Below, piece by piece: positions 32,880 to 46,200 of a DNA stretch of 64,000 nucleotides. The notes beneath the pieces are model-generated. The model did no database searches and had not been told where the DNA came from. It worked only from the letters and a program-made list of their open reading frames with translations. The first letter of the stretch is position 1. Each line of letters begins with the position of its first letter. Position numbers and translations under genes: made by a program. This stretch comes from Pycnopodia helianthoides (lineage: Eukaryota; Echinodermata; Asteroidea; Forcipulatida; Asteriidae), in assembly GCA_032158295.1 (NCBI GenBank), contig CM063253.1:2511001-2575000 (forward strand). The letters run 5' to 3'.

Positions 32880-34540
32880 AAAGCACAACCGTCCAATATT
32901 TCATTTGTAAAAGCTACAAAATTATAACTACATAGAGACTGAAAAGCCAAATAGTAAGACTCAGACACTTGAAATTGAAATCAACAAGTTGTTTATTTTA
33001 ATAATTTCTCTGAAAATAGAATATGATTTGGAGGATACGAAAGTAGCATTTTAGTATTTTTTATTATTATTTATAACATGTATATTCATTAAAGAAAAAA
33101 AAGGCATACAATTTATTTAGAATTGCATTTGGCAAAAGGAGATAAAGCAAAAAATAATTATGATACAATATTTTATATATAATATGAAAAAATACTGAAG
33201 GAGCAAATAATGTTGAAGTTGCTACCATAACTCTGAACAATTGCTGCCGGGTGTCAAATTGTAACTTCTTGTGAATAGTACATTGTTCAGACACATTGTA
33301 AGAGGATAGATTGGTGGCAACTAAAATAAACTTAATCTCAAAGTTGCCCCGGAGACTAGTTATTAGCCCCTTCTGCATTTTTTTTCTGCAATGAAACTGA
33401 GAATTATTGTCAATAATGTTTGCCGAACTGCAATACTCTCAGTATTCATAACTCCTACCCTATTAATTGTTTACTTGCTTTACAATAAATGATAAAATGA
33501 TTGAAATACACTTCCATTCACAAGAAAGTTTATAACATTCACAGAGCTGCCAACATGTGCATCTTGCAATCAGGGAGATTTTGTACAATAATCAGGGAGA
33601 CACTTAGAATTACATTCAACGTAATAGGGACAAAGTTTCCATAATTCAGGGAGATTTTCAAATTTGTTCATCAGAACATGGAAAGATTGGTTTATTTTCA
33701 GGGATTTTTTTGCAGAATCAGGGAGAGTTGGCAGCTCTGCATTCAGCTCAGAGTCAGTAGCTCAGGGCAGGAACAACTACTTTACAATCTTGATGTATTG
33801 TTTCCTTTGAAATTCTTCCAATTTGACCATGAAAGAAATGACACCTTCAAGGTCACGAGGTCAATGTCACAAGGTCATATCTCTCCAAGTAGACTGGTAC
33901 TTTACCAAGATACTGATGCAGCAAGCTAAAATGAACAATTTTATGAAGTAATTATAATTAACGATGATTAACAATATGAATCAAACCTAATGCATTATCT
34001 GGGTAACACTTAAAAAGTTTACCACAAAATGCTAAAACATTATGCTTGTAAAAACGTTCACTTATGTGTGACAATAATCTTGGAAGACATGACAATATTT
34101 TTCCACCAAACCAAATTGGCAACAAAAATGGCAGCATGCAACTGAAAACCTAACTGTGATAATTTCAGAACTGTATAAAAGTAACAAACCATTTAATAAG
34201 TGCTGATATATATTTATTACTGTAAATTAAGATTTTCTGTTACTTTTTTTCAATGTTAAAGAGGAAACAAGTTTAACTTTCAAGAAAAACCCACCATTTA
34301 AGCATGCATACACAATTCATACAATAGCTAAAATGTAGATGTTTCTGTAGCAGGAATTTCAAGAAATTTTAAGTGAACACTTTCCTTTGAGTTTTTTTTA
34401 AATTAGTTATCTCGATAGTTTTAATTCAAGTAAACATTATTTAACAAATAAATCATCCCCGACTTGACCCAGTTTCTGGCCTCCATGCGCTGATTACCAT
34501 GACAACTACATTGTGATTTAACCAGTCTCTATACGATAAC
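32880..34540. other. AT-rich spacer
   Basis: No gene seen. 33540-33740 has several short repeats of CAGGGAGA. Otherwise plain AT-rich sequence. Confidence 0.45.
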
Positions 34541-34549
34541 ATTTATTAA

Positions 34550-34720
34550 TTAATTCTGGTTGTGAAGCCAAGGTTTCTCAGAAAAGCGATCTTTAATCCC
34601 TATACTAGCCAAGAACCCCAATGGAGAGAAGACAAGGAAGGAAGTTTCAGTTTTAGGTGTGGGAGGAAAACCCCAGAGAACTATTCCAGGGAAAACCCAT
34701 GCAATCAGGTAGGAATAGTC
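34550..34720 (+). repeat. Dispersed repeat, second copy of 23150-23340
   Basis: Same order of blocks: TTCTGGTTGTGAAGCCAAGG, GAGAGAAGACAAGGAAGGAA, TATTCCAGGGAAAACCCA. Confidence 0.7.
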
Positions 34721-35094
34721 CCAATGGAATTGTCCAGATTTCACCTCGTTCTGCGACATCGCCCTCACATGCATTCAATATTTGTAGAATATCACAGGCC
34801 TAAGCACTGGGTTTAAACAAAGGATGTCGATGTACATTTATTTGATGAAATATCTGCTGGCAAACCAGTAGCACACTTAGTTTTATAAAACTGAAAAAAA
34901 CCACTATTATTTGGGAAGAAACCTTGATAATTTTACTGTTGTTTTTAAATCGAAAATAAAGTGTGTGTAATCTAAATAGATCTTTTCCAAAATTCAAAAA
35001 GGATAATACTGAAAAAAAAATAATAATAATGCATAATTTTTTTTTTCTTCATATAAACTTTGAAATCTTACTATTGAGAAAACACTAATTTCCT

Positions 35095-35302
35095 TTAACC
35101 CTCCTACTCTCAGTGACTCTTGACAACATTTTCCAGTGAGTTGACCAACCATTTGAAACCATTCGACTGCCAAGGTTTTGTATGGTGGCACAACTGTGCA
35201 CAGAACTAACTGTGTACTGTGTACATGCATTCCCTCATGGTATCATATTGCAGGCTAAACCACAGTGAATGGTATTGAATGGTCAGACAGCAAGAGGGTT
35301 AA
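35095..35302 (-). mobile_element. Family E miniature element (copy 5, internal deletion)
   Basis: Perfect TTAA flanks; about 25 internal bases between TTGCAGGCT and AACCACAGTG are missing compared with the others. Confidence 0.9.
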
Positions 35303-35528
35303 AGAAAAAAGAAAGAAAAAAGAGTTGCTTTAGCTTGAGTTAACAATCTACAACTGTATGCCAAGATTTAATTATGTTTGTGTGCTTGCTTAAGACTACA
35401 ATGTGGTAAAGATATATATAATGCATTGATCCGTCAGGCACCTCTTATGTGTAGCGAGCCGTTCAGGATATTGAAGAAGCCTATGGAATAAAAAGAAATA
35501 CGTGTCACATGGAAAGCTCATGGAGTTA

Positions 35529-35930
35529 TTAAGGCACTGGACACTATTGGTAATTACTCAAAATAATTGTTAGCATAAAAACTTACTTGGTAACGAGCAA
35601 TGGAGAGCTGTTGATAGTATAAAACATTGTGAGAAACGGCTCCCTCTGAAGTAACAGAGTTTTTGAGAAAGAAGTAATTTCTCAGTAAAACATTTGAATT
35701 GATTTTGAGACCTCACGCGTGAGGTCTCGAAATCGAAATCAAGCATCTGAAAGCACACAACTTCGTGTGACAACATGGACAAGGGTGTTTTTTCTTCCAT
35801 TATTATCTCGCAACTTCGACAACCAACTGAGTTCAAATTTTCACAGGTTTGTTATTTTGTGCATATGTTGAGATACACCAAGTGAGAAGACTGGTCTTTG
35901 ACAATTACCAAAGGTGTCCAGTGTCTTTAA
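35529..35930 (+). mobile_element. TTAA miniature element family B (copy 2)
   Basis: TTAAGGCACTGGACACTATT and AAGGTGTCCAGTGTCTTTAA ends. Centre is the palindrome GACCTCACGCGTGAGGTC. Confidence 0.9.
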
Positions 35931-35948
35931 CAGTGGGTATTGAAAAAC

Positions 35949-36201
35949 GGGTATTAAAAAAGCGTCCTCCGTAAGTCTGTCAATTTGCAGAAAAAACACG
36001 TTATCTGACGTGAAGTGAAACCCTGACTTGACAAAGGAAAGACAATAAAAGGCTTCAAATCAGGGCGAGTGCCTACTCAACTTTCTCAAATGACAACACC
36101 AAATCCCTTTGTCAAGTCATTGTGGGTTTAAACCACTTCATGTCAGATACGTGTTATTTCTGCAAATTGACAGACTTACGGGGAACGTTTTTTTAATACC
36201 C
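35949..36201. repeat. Inverted repeat of about 250 bp
   Basis: GGGTATTAAAAAAGCGTCCT on the left and the inverse AACGTTTTTTTAATACCC on the right; inner arms CCGTAAGTCTGTCAATTTGC and GCAAATTGACAGACTTACGG are perfect. A fragment of the same body (TTTGTCAAGTCAGGGTTTCA) is at 36550-36665. Confidence 0.85.
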
Positions 36202-37214
36202 TCAACAACTTTAGACTTTCCTCTAATTTTTTTGCTGACAGCAGATGGCTGACGTTAATATCCACCCTGACTTTCCATTGTGTAGCGTGCACTGGCAGTT
36301 ACTTAACGTGATACGCATCAATTCACAAGTACAAATAGCGACAACAGGTTCTGGCAAACATGCCTTGTAAAATCCCTTTCTGGGGTGTTTTGTGTAACCC
36401 CTTCTATTCCAGACCTTTGTCCTGTTGTTGTACAAATGTGGCATACAAGAACAGGCTCCCACCAATGTTTGTCATATTCGGCTCAATAGGTGGTAAGTCT
36501 GAGCGTTTCGAGATTCCAGATTTTCGGCCATGGCTCATGGCCAAAGTTCTGCAAATCAGGGCGAGTGCCTAGTCAACTTTCTCACATGACAACATCAAAT
36601 CCCGAAACTCATTATGAGAACCTTCGTTGTCTTTCCTTTGTCAAGTCAGGGTTTCATTGTGGCAGCGATATTTTCAAAGGAAAAGATTACTCAAGAAGCT
36701 CCAAAAAATAATTACCGCGGTGGGCACGGAAATTTTTTCAGAAAAACGATAGAAGTGGTTATTAAAGAAAATGCTATCACACAAGATATATTTTTGGGGT
36801 GTCCTACTGCTCTTGCAGAATATTTTCACCAATTGTAAACATCAGTTGTAAACATGTATGAAACTGTCGGCTGAGGACTATAAGGTCGTCAGTGAAGTTT
36901 GTTTGGATTTCATAACATTTGGATTTCATGTTTTGGAGCTCCTGGTAAATGGAATTTATTGATCAAGAGTGGTCTCTGAAGTAATTGTTTGGCAAAAGAA
37001 ATAATCGTTTTCCCAGAAAAACTTTTGTTTGTGGATTTTGCCTTCTTCAAAATTATACACGTTTTTTAATTTAACGCCCTTTTGATCTTTACGAATATGA
37101 AGTTGCGGTTAGCGACCTTATCGCACTGAGCCGTTGAAAGTGGCTGTAAAAAATATATGAAGACTTCAGTAGCATACAGATACACAAACGGTATACACAG
37201 ACGGTACTTACAAC
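36202..37214. other. Dab 3' flank
   Basis: Probable 3' UTR and flank of Dab (minus). A TTTATT at 36955-36960 would be an AATAAA for Dab. A near-consensus donor (GTT|GTAAGT) lies about 4 bases after the Dab stop codon, so the 3' UTR may be spliced. Confidence 0.35.
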
Positions 37215-40200
37215 TCAGTTGTTACCGGGATTACCAAAATCAAAGGCACCAAATGGAGAATCATCAAAGAGAGGTTGACCGCCGGCAGGTTTTTGTCCTA
37301 TCTTCACATCACCAAGTCCAAAGGGATCTGTCCGTACACCAGAAATATCATTACTACCATTGGATTGGTGAGCCGTGTTAACTGTGGCAATAGTTCTATG
37401 GTGCGTGGATGATGATGATGAAGATGGTGATGAAAATGATGCAGATGACGTCATGATTGAGGCTGTAGGGTTTGAGACAGTCTCAGCATGAAGCCCAGCC
37501 TTTTGCTGCGGCAAGACAAAGACCTTCTTGACAGTGGGCGACCCTCTCAGGAAGGGATCATCCGCAAAAGGGTCATCGGCAACGGGGATTATCGGGACGG
37601 CAGCAAGCTTGCTAAGAGATGGATTAGACGAGGAGGTGGTCATGTGATTGTGAGCACGACGATGCATGAGAAAAGAGTCCGGCACCGGTGCCGAACTCGA
37701 GAGAATGTCAATCATTTTGTGAGCATCAAGTCGAGACACCGTGCTGGAAGAGTCAATGTTCTTGGCGTTGCTTACTTGTGGCGATGATGATGATGCTGTA
37801 TTATGGCAGGAAGACTGGGATGACTGCGGAGGTGAAGAGGGTAATGAGTTTGACAGTGCCGAGGAAGAGGTAGCTGTTGTGCCTGGGGGTGAAGCTAATG
37901 ACGTGGGAGGAGTTGGGATGGCATGTTCCACAGTTAGGTTAGGGATAACGGGGGAGCTCTGCTCCTGACCCGGGGAGGACAGGTTCCCCGTGCTATTTGA
38001 ATGAGTTGAGGTGAGATCCGAAACAGAGTTTGCGGCGCCCTCGTCATTGCCATGCAGGTTATTGTCAATGTCTAACGAAGCCAGGTTGGAGGGTAGTGAG
38101 GAAGGGTTTCTTGTTAGGGAGGATGCTGTTATAGTGTTAGCATTTACTGGAGTAGTTCTTAATTGGTCTCCCGCAGAGTCTACAGAGAGATTGGGTGACG
38201 CAAAGGAATGAGATTTGACACGAGGCGGAATGGGAAGAGGAGAAGTGCCCTCGGAGGCAGACAGGCTACTTCTTGATCTCCGCGGCGGCGGAGGGGGAAC
38301 GACCCCGACATCGTCCAAATTTAAACTGATACCCATACTCTGGCTTAAGATTTCTGCCGGCAAAGGCGGCGGCGGGCCTTGAGGAGAGGGCAGGCTGAAA
38401 TCGTCAACGATGTCAAATGTTTTGGTGAGATCGAGTGACATTGGAGGTAAATTACCCGTGGCTGTGTTGTTACTAGCCGCATTAGGTGCCAGCCCTGGGT
38501 TGAACTCGGGCACCTTGACCTCTCCGGGTTTGGCCATCTTAAATCCTGCAAATGGGTCCTTCTTCTTAGGGTCTTTGGTCTCCCCGCCTTGTCCCAGAAG
38601 ACCGATGGCACCAAAAGGGTCCGGCTTCTTGGCTTGCCCGTTCTTTTCGACCGGCTTAGGGTGGACCTGCTGAGGCTGGAGGGTGAAGGCGTCAAAGGAG
38701 TTGGCTGTGGTGGTAGAAGTGCCGCCAAACAGATCCTGTCGTGGTGGTGGTTGCTGCTGCATGCCCATGGGCGCCTGCTGCATGCCCATGGGTGCCTGCT
38801 GCATGCCCATGGGTGCCTGCTGCATGCCCATCGGTGCTTGCCCCATGCCCATCGGTGCTTGCCCGAAACCCATGGCTGGCTGGCCCATACCCATCCCCAT
38901 CGGCGCCTGGCTTACTGGCTGCTGCTGGAACCCACCCATACCGGGTTGTGACATGCCAAATCCGCCCATCCCTCCTCCAAATGGATTTGTCGACGCTGGA
39001 GCAGGCTGGGGCGGGGCAGTAAAGGTATCCTTAAATTCCTTGAAGAGATCGTCAGATGGTTTGGCTGAGTTTGCAGGGGCAGCTAGTACCTGAATATAAA
39101 AGAAAGTGGTGGTAGCGTCAACATAAAGGTTTGGTTAACAACAGGCATGATATTTGCCCCTTGGGAAAATAGGAAAATTTCATCATTATGAAACAATTTT
39201 TATTGAGATTTACTCATTTATATGTAATCGTTTCCCAATCTTTTACCTGCCTACACTAAAAGAACAATAATGTTAACTTCGTTCGACTTGATTTTCAAAT
39301 CAAAATTGAAAGTATTTTGATCAAATATCTTGCACTTTGCTTTCTTCTCCAAGAAGCATGAACATTTTACATTTATATTTTTTAAAACTATCGAAGCAGT
39401 AAATGTTGAATTTTTTACGGAATTTCTGTCTGGAAGAGACGGTATCCTTAAATTGCAAATTTGTATAAACCACTGCTTGAATAAACCTCGCATCGTAAGA
39501 AAACATTTTTCATCGAAAATTTAAACCTTAATGTTGGTTTGCATAATTTCGATTTGATTTGAATTTATTTAGATGTTCAGCAAAATACATACAAAGTAAC
39601 AGGAGGACTGGGGGAAAAAAAAAAAAAAAAAAAAAACGAAAGTAGAAAGCAAGAAAGAAAAACTGCACAAGACTATCCAAGGATAGCCCCAAAAGGCAAT
39701 AACTGCGACTTATTTCCATTGTCTTTAACACAGTCTTTAGAGTGAAAACTGTTTACTTAAGAAAAGAATGAATACCTGAGCATCTCCAAAGAGATCTGCA
39801 GAGGGTGCAGGTTGCACTGGGGCAACCGCAAGGGCAGGGGCAGGGACAGGGGCCTGCCGAGGGGCCGCACGGGGTGCAGCCTGAGGGGACGTAGTGGTGG
39901 AGGGGGTTGTAGTGGAGGGGACGACACAGCAGGGGCGAATGGGTCCGATGTGATGGTGGCAGCAGCAGCGCCGGCGTTGGGGCTGAAGGGGTCTACATCA
40001 GGGGAGTTCAGGTCCAACTGCTCCATGGCTGTGATACCCTGAAAATAACGAGACAATAATATGGGTCATATCATTCAAAGCATTCTACAGGCATGCAACT
40101 TTAACTTTCACCAAAAAAAGAGGAAATTACAAAATTTCAATGATTTTGTACAGTGTTTTTCAATTTTGAATGGTAAAACTGAGAATAAAAAAAGAGGAAA

Positions 40201-43200
40201 TCAGCTGATCTGAGGAAAAGTTGCATGCCTGATTCTATACCGTGCCCGATAATTATTCCCATGCTTCAACCACTCTTTTCCTCTTGTACAGAAGTGCCCC
40301 ACCCCCTAATATCCTCTGAAGAATTTCTGAGACTCCCAGAACACAATGAAGACACAATAGGAGGGGGGTACACCAAGCCACATATCAAGCACCAAATGAA
40401 GCATTTGGTATACAGGGAGCTCTTAGACAGGTAAAAATGACAACCAATGACGAGAGATGAAGACTACCTGAAAAAAAAAGCACTGAGCTGTGTGGAACAT
40501 GACAATTCCTCACATGGTACTGACAGATGGCATCTGTATTTTTCTTAACCTTTCTGCGGCAGACTGCACCCTACCCAGGGTTCCCCCTGAACAGTGGTCC
40601 GCCGGCCAAACGCCAGTTAAAACATCCGAGAGCCAGTCAAAATTCTGTCTAAAGCCTGGTTCAAACTTCCTGCGAATGCGAGTGCGAAGCGAGCTTTGGC
40701 GTCACAGCTCTGTTTTCGCTGCGAATGTTTCGCAGGAGTTGATCACATCTCGGCCCTTGCAAGTTGTTCGTTGCGAATTTGTGACGTCAAAATTTGCTTC
40801 GCATTCGCATTTGCAGGAAGTATGAACCAGGCTTAACTAGCTAGTCCGCTGGCTAGTTTATGGAGTTCCCACTGCTACGTGTTAATCACTGATGGCTCGT
40901 ACTGTTTCCAATTACTAGTCCCACAGGTTGAAAGGGAACCACAAAACAAGGCACAATGAAAAAGCTATTCGGACTAGTGAAATGGCAAGCTTAATGGGCC
41001 ATCCCTAGCTAGTCATAAAAAAGAGCCAACCCTGCAGACCTTAACAATATTTCCTCTGATGTAAAAGTTAGTAAAATTAAGTAAAATTAAGAGTCATACT
41101 TATACATTGTAGCTTCAACACAAAAAACGTTTGTAGCTACCAGACCTACATGTACATGTACATGACCCCCCTTATTACTCACACACTCTCTGTGTAATTC
41201 ATCACAGAATCGTTGATGTATCTCCAGCAAATGACAGGTCCATGACAGCATGTCCACAAACCCCTCCCTCCCCATCTGCCTGGCCCACTCCTCCTTGAGC
41301 CAGCAAGGGGACACGCCCTCCCCGCCCGCAGCAACGTCGGGCGGGAAGTACTCGATTTCTTGGGAGAAGCGCACCCCCCGTCTTAGCCTTGCTTTGTTGT
41401 TGGGGCGCTTCAGAGTGAGTGCCGACATCTTGGGGTCATGTCTAATTCGGTAACAGAGGTAACCTTGGGATATGGCATTTTGGCCCCCATGACGCAAAGC
41501 CTGCCACAGACGATGACTACACACCACTCATTTACATACACTTGCATATATAAGCCAGTTACCATACACGTACATGTACATCACACAAACTAGTGACAAA
41601 AATTGCCACTTGAAGCACACACTTTAAGTGTAATTGGCTACTTAAATTTATATTGACAGAAAATAAAAAAAAACCCTTTAATATTGGCGTTGCAACAAAT
41701 AGTTGGGGGGTGGTCTGGTAGGCGAAAAAATTGTTGTAAGAAAAACTTTTTGAGTTGTGGCAGAGTGAACAGGAAAAGATAATATCCTGATGTATGCATG
41801 AGTCACTGATTCTGTGAGACATTCCCAATGGTAAACGTACACAGGGCTGTTCCTAAACAGAAGTTACAAAATGTCAAGTTATAAACCACAAGGGAAACAA
41901 ACTGGGTCAATTTTTAACAGTTTGGGGCTGAACAGATAAAAATTGACTAGAGTTGGAACTGAGTCTGTGACCTCCAGAATGCCGGCACTCTACCAACTGA
42001 GCTATCTATCTAGCTGTTGGCGGTCTCCCTATTTTGTCAATATCTTCGTTTCGGGGTGCCAGTTAGAAGCCAATACAACCGTTAACTGCCGTGAAGCCAG
42101 GGATCACACCCAAGTTTATGATACAGCCTGGGAAGCGGCAGCAAAGGATCACCCTAAGCGGGTGCAACTTTTTAAACTCAAATGTCAAGTAATAAACACA
42201 AGGGAAACTGACTGGGTAAAATTCTGGGTTGAGCAGAGAAAAAATTACTACTTTACATGTGCTTCTATATCAAGAATGCTTAACTCTCACTAGACACAAA
42301 AAAAACAAAACAAATATATTAAGTATTAAATTCTTCCTACGACATACTTGCACTTGCAGTAAAAGGTTTTCTTTTGTACAATATGTAAACAAGTACAAGT
42401 CAAATACATGTACAAATACATACATGTACCTGTACCTATTTGGGATCTTAAAGTTTATAACAGTCAACATTGCAGCTAGAATTTGCTGTAACTTAGGAGG
42501 AATTGTATGAGAAATGCTACCACGAGTCATGTCTCTTTTTTCTGAGGTACATGCTGTATGTAGATTTTGTTGCGATGTTTCAATATATCTATTTCTTTCA
42601 TGGTTACTACATTGGAAAGGTATTTCTCTGATTTCTTTTTTTGCAACCCCAACCAATTTAACCAATGCCGGGCCAAAATATCTATGACCTCTCGCTGCTG
42701 AAAGCCAAAATGATCCAAATGTAGTTTGTAATAGCACAATGGCTGAGACTTTTATTTCTAAAGCCCGGTTCATACTTCATGCGAATGCAAATGCGAATGC
42801 GAATTTTGACGTCACAGCTCTGTTTTCACTGCAAATGTTTTTCAGGAATTGAGCACCATCTAAACTGTTGCGAATTGTTCATTCATAAAAATTCGCTTCG
42901 CATTTGCATTCGCAGGAAGTATGAACCGGACTTGCCCTGAGAGACCACGGCTGGATACAAAAAACCTACTGCTATGAGCTGAAGCTCAGTCTGTTCTGTC
43001 TGCAATTTCTCTCAAGCTTCAATTCAGAGTTATGCTATTTCATTAGAGTTGTAAATCTTCACAAACTCTAGAATCACTGCTGGAGGACTAAAAGCCTGTC
43101 TCAGACACGGGACCAGTCTCGGACCAATTTTGTGTGGACTCGGACTCAAACTCAACCCAGGGACTCAGCGTAAATTGGCGCCCTCTTCTGAATTAACCTT

Positions 43201-46200
43201 CCGAATAGCATTTTGCGCAACCTAAATTACAGACTAAACTATCAGACTTGAAACTAGGTACAGCTGGGCGTCTTATCCTTTTTTTGTTGGTTTAAGTTGG
43301 TTGGTTATGGAGAAATTCTATCGCCATGATAAGTCACAGCTTAGCCCTTGACAGAGCGAGACTCAAAATGAGATGTTGACACATGCGGAATTCAAACATG
43401 TCGGTCTGTTTTTGGTAAGTTTGTGCTCGTTTTCTTTGACAAGAAGTTCTAAGTGTTATAAATTGATTCATTAATTACACAATGGAGATCGATCCTGTGG
43501 CCTTAAAACATGTAACTTGACTTCTAAAAGATGCAACAATTGGGCAAATCTAGTCACAAGAAATGGCTAAAAATGACAGAAACTTCAGCAATGTTCCAGA
43601 CGACCAACAGGAGGATTGACGGTTACGATTATCAAATCTGACTTTACAGGCCACGAAGGACTCGGACTAAGACTCAGACTTGATGGGGATGAATCCGTCT
43701 CTGACTCGGACTTGATGGGGAGGACAGGGCCCCCGATTTACAGCACTAAAATAATATATCGACATACTACAAGACTGAGAAACACCATCAGGAAAGGGAA
43801 AAATCTAAATTTAGGGGAAGTTCTTCTTTATGTCACTAGGAGTCACCCATGTGTTACTTTCACAGGCCTGTGACTACTAAGTCCAACAGTAAAAGAAAAT
43901 CCAGTGGTTGTGCCCGATACAGTAACTTCTTTTCCAATGTTTGAGTGTGAGTTACCCATTGTTTTCTGCTTGTTTATGGACCGTTAAATCCCCTATTTGC
44001 CAATGCACCTGACGTAGTCATCACAATAACCTTAGGAGCGCCATTTTGGGAGTCGATGTCCCTGTGTGTTGTACAGTGTAGTGCGCATTTTAGGCGACGC
44101 GGCACTTACATTCTTACAGTGCAAACTGACTCCCAAATTAGTGAGCATGGCAGAAAGTAACCGCGTGTGACAATGGTGCAATTAAATTAAATCACAAATA
44201 AGTTGTTTCTAAATTAAACAATATATACGTATTCATTTTCAGGCAGTTACGGTTTTGTTGATAGTCTACGATACATGCGAGGCAGGCATGATGTTTGGCC
44301 CTTGGAAAAAAAGTAGGAACATTTTATTGAAAACAAGGGCGGATCTATACATGTCCACAAAGTATAGGTTTTGATAGGCTTTTCAGGCTATTTAATAATG
44401 GTTCCCCTGATTTTTCTGTTGGAAAAAAGCACACAAAAATCAGATGAAAGAAGGAAGAATACCTGCCTAATAGATGTTAAATTTGCACCGGGATAAAGAC
44501 TATTATTTGGTTGTACCCTTTCACCGACGTGTGTAAAGCACTGTATACTCAGTACTTGCCCGTGGATTTTTTTTCACAGAACTCGGGGAAGTACTGAGTA
44601 TACAATGCTTTACAACGTCGGTGAAAGGGTAAAACCAAAATAATAATACCATGCCTGATGCGAGGTTAATATGGCGAAACTGAATTGAACACTGAACAAA
44701 GTGAACATACCATTTGAAGATTGCTGACTTCATTTTCCAAGCTGACTAAGCTGGATATTGCAGTCTCTTGTGGCTCAGCAGTCACTAGCGTAATCGGAGA
44801 CTCCTGTTCCATGAAAGAAGGTCACAAGAAAACCAAATATCAACCAGTCAGTAACACTAACCGAGCAGCTTTTAAAAAAAATGTTTTAAATGAGATATCG
44901 CCTAACTCACAAGGCCGAACAGCCACTTCAAGGTGAGGGCTACACTTAACTGAGTTGGGCTGTCGACCCAAATCAACTGTCACCAGGGACACGTTGCCAC
45001 CTACTCCTGGGGCTGAAACAGGGTTACCCCCTTCACAGTCTGTAAGGATGTCAGCATTGGTATCATTCACTAGGAGCCTAGCTGGTAGAGCAGAATGCAC
45101 CACCGTCCCAACTTTTTACGAAGCAATTATGGCTAAGTGCCTTGCTCAAGGGCACAAGTGTCATGACCGGAATTCAAACCCACACTGTGCTGCTGACAAC
45201 ACCAGAGCTTGGGTCTGGTGAACTAAATTATACCACTCGGCCACGACACGCTTCACTTATCAAAATCAAAACAAACACTGCCTATTGTAATAGAGCGGTT
45301 TAGAAAAGCGGTTTAGTGCATCAGACTCAAGTTCTGTTGGTTTAAGTCATCAAGGTTTAGGTTTGAATCCCGGTCATGACACTTGTGTCCTTAAGCAAGA
45401 TACTTAAAGGAACATTACAGAATTGGTAAGAAAAAAACTTGTAAAATATACTTTTTGATCACAGATTTACATAAAACTTACACGGTCTAATGATGATGAT
45501 AGTAGAAAACATCCCTTGAAATATTTCTGTCTGAAATGCCATATTTGATGAGAAATTAATAAACTAATTTTCCGATTGGAGCTTATCGCTCAGTGAGCGT
45601 TTTATTCTTTTGTTGAATCTATTATAATTTCATGCAAATGTGTAATCGGTTTTTCACTATTTTCTCGTGACCCAGATGGCCGATCGATCTCAAACTTCTA
45701 CAGGTTTGTCAGTTTCTGTATATGGTGGATTACATAAAGTGCTTACACTGCCAGCAACTGTTTTGTTAGCAAAAACCAATTCTGTAATGTTCCTTTAACT
45801 ATAAATGCTTCTCTTCGACCAGGAGTAAATGAGTACCTGTGAGGGCGGAGATGGTTCTTGTGATTGATTTAGCTTAGTGGGCTACATATTTGGCAGCACA
45901 GGCTGTATACTCCCAAGGGAGCCAAGATGGTTTAAGGAATGAAATAAATGACCCAGTGACCAGGAGTAATGTTGGAGCGCCATGAGTGCCACTGTGTGAC
46001 GGATTTGAGCGCTATAAAGAGCCACTATTATCATTCAGGCCATTTAAAGGCCCTGGACACTATTGGTAATTACTCCAAATAATTGTCAGCAATTACTTGG
46101 TAATGAGCAATGGAGAGCTGTTGATAGTATAAAACATTGTGAGAAACGGCTCCCTCTGAAGTAACGTAGTTTTTGAGAAAGAAGTAATTTCTCAGTAAAA

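Noticed and set aside
38683..39093. 136-codon plus-strand open frame rich in Cys-Met-Pro
   Set aside because: Antisense shadow of the 21-base repeat in the Dab last exon.
42270..42773. 167-codon minus-strand open frame
   Set aside because: AT-rich, no domain, overlaps SINE fragments and a miniature element; no splice or conservation signal.
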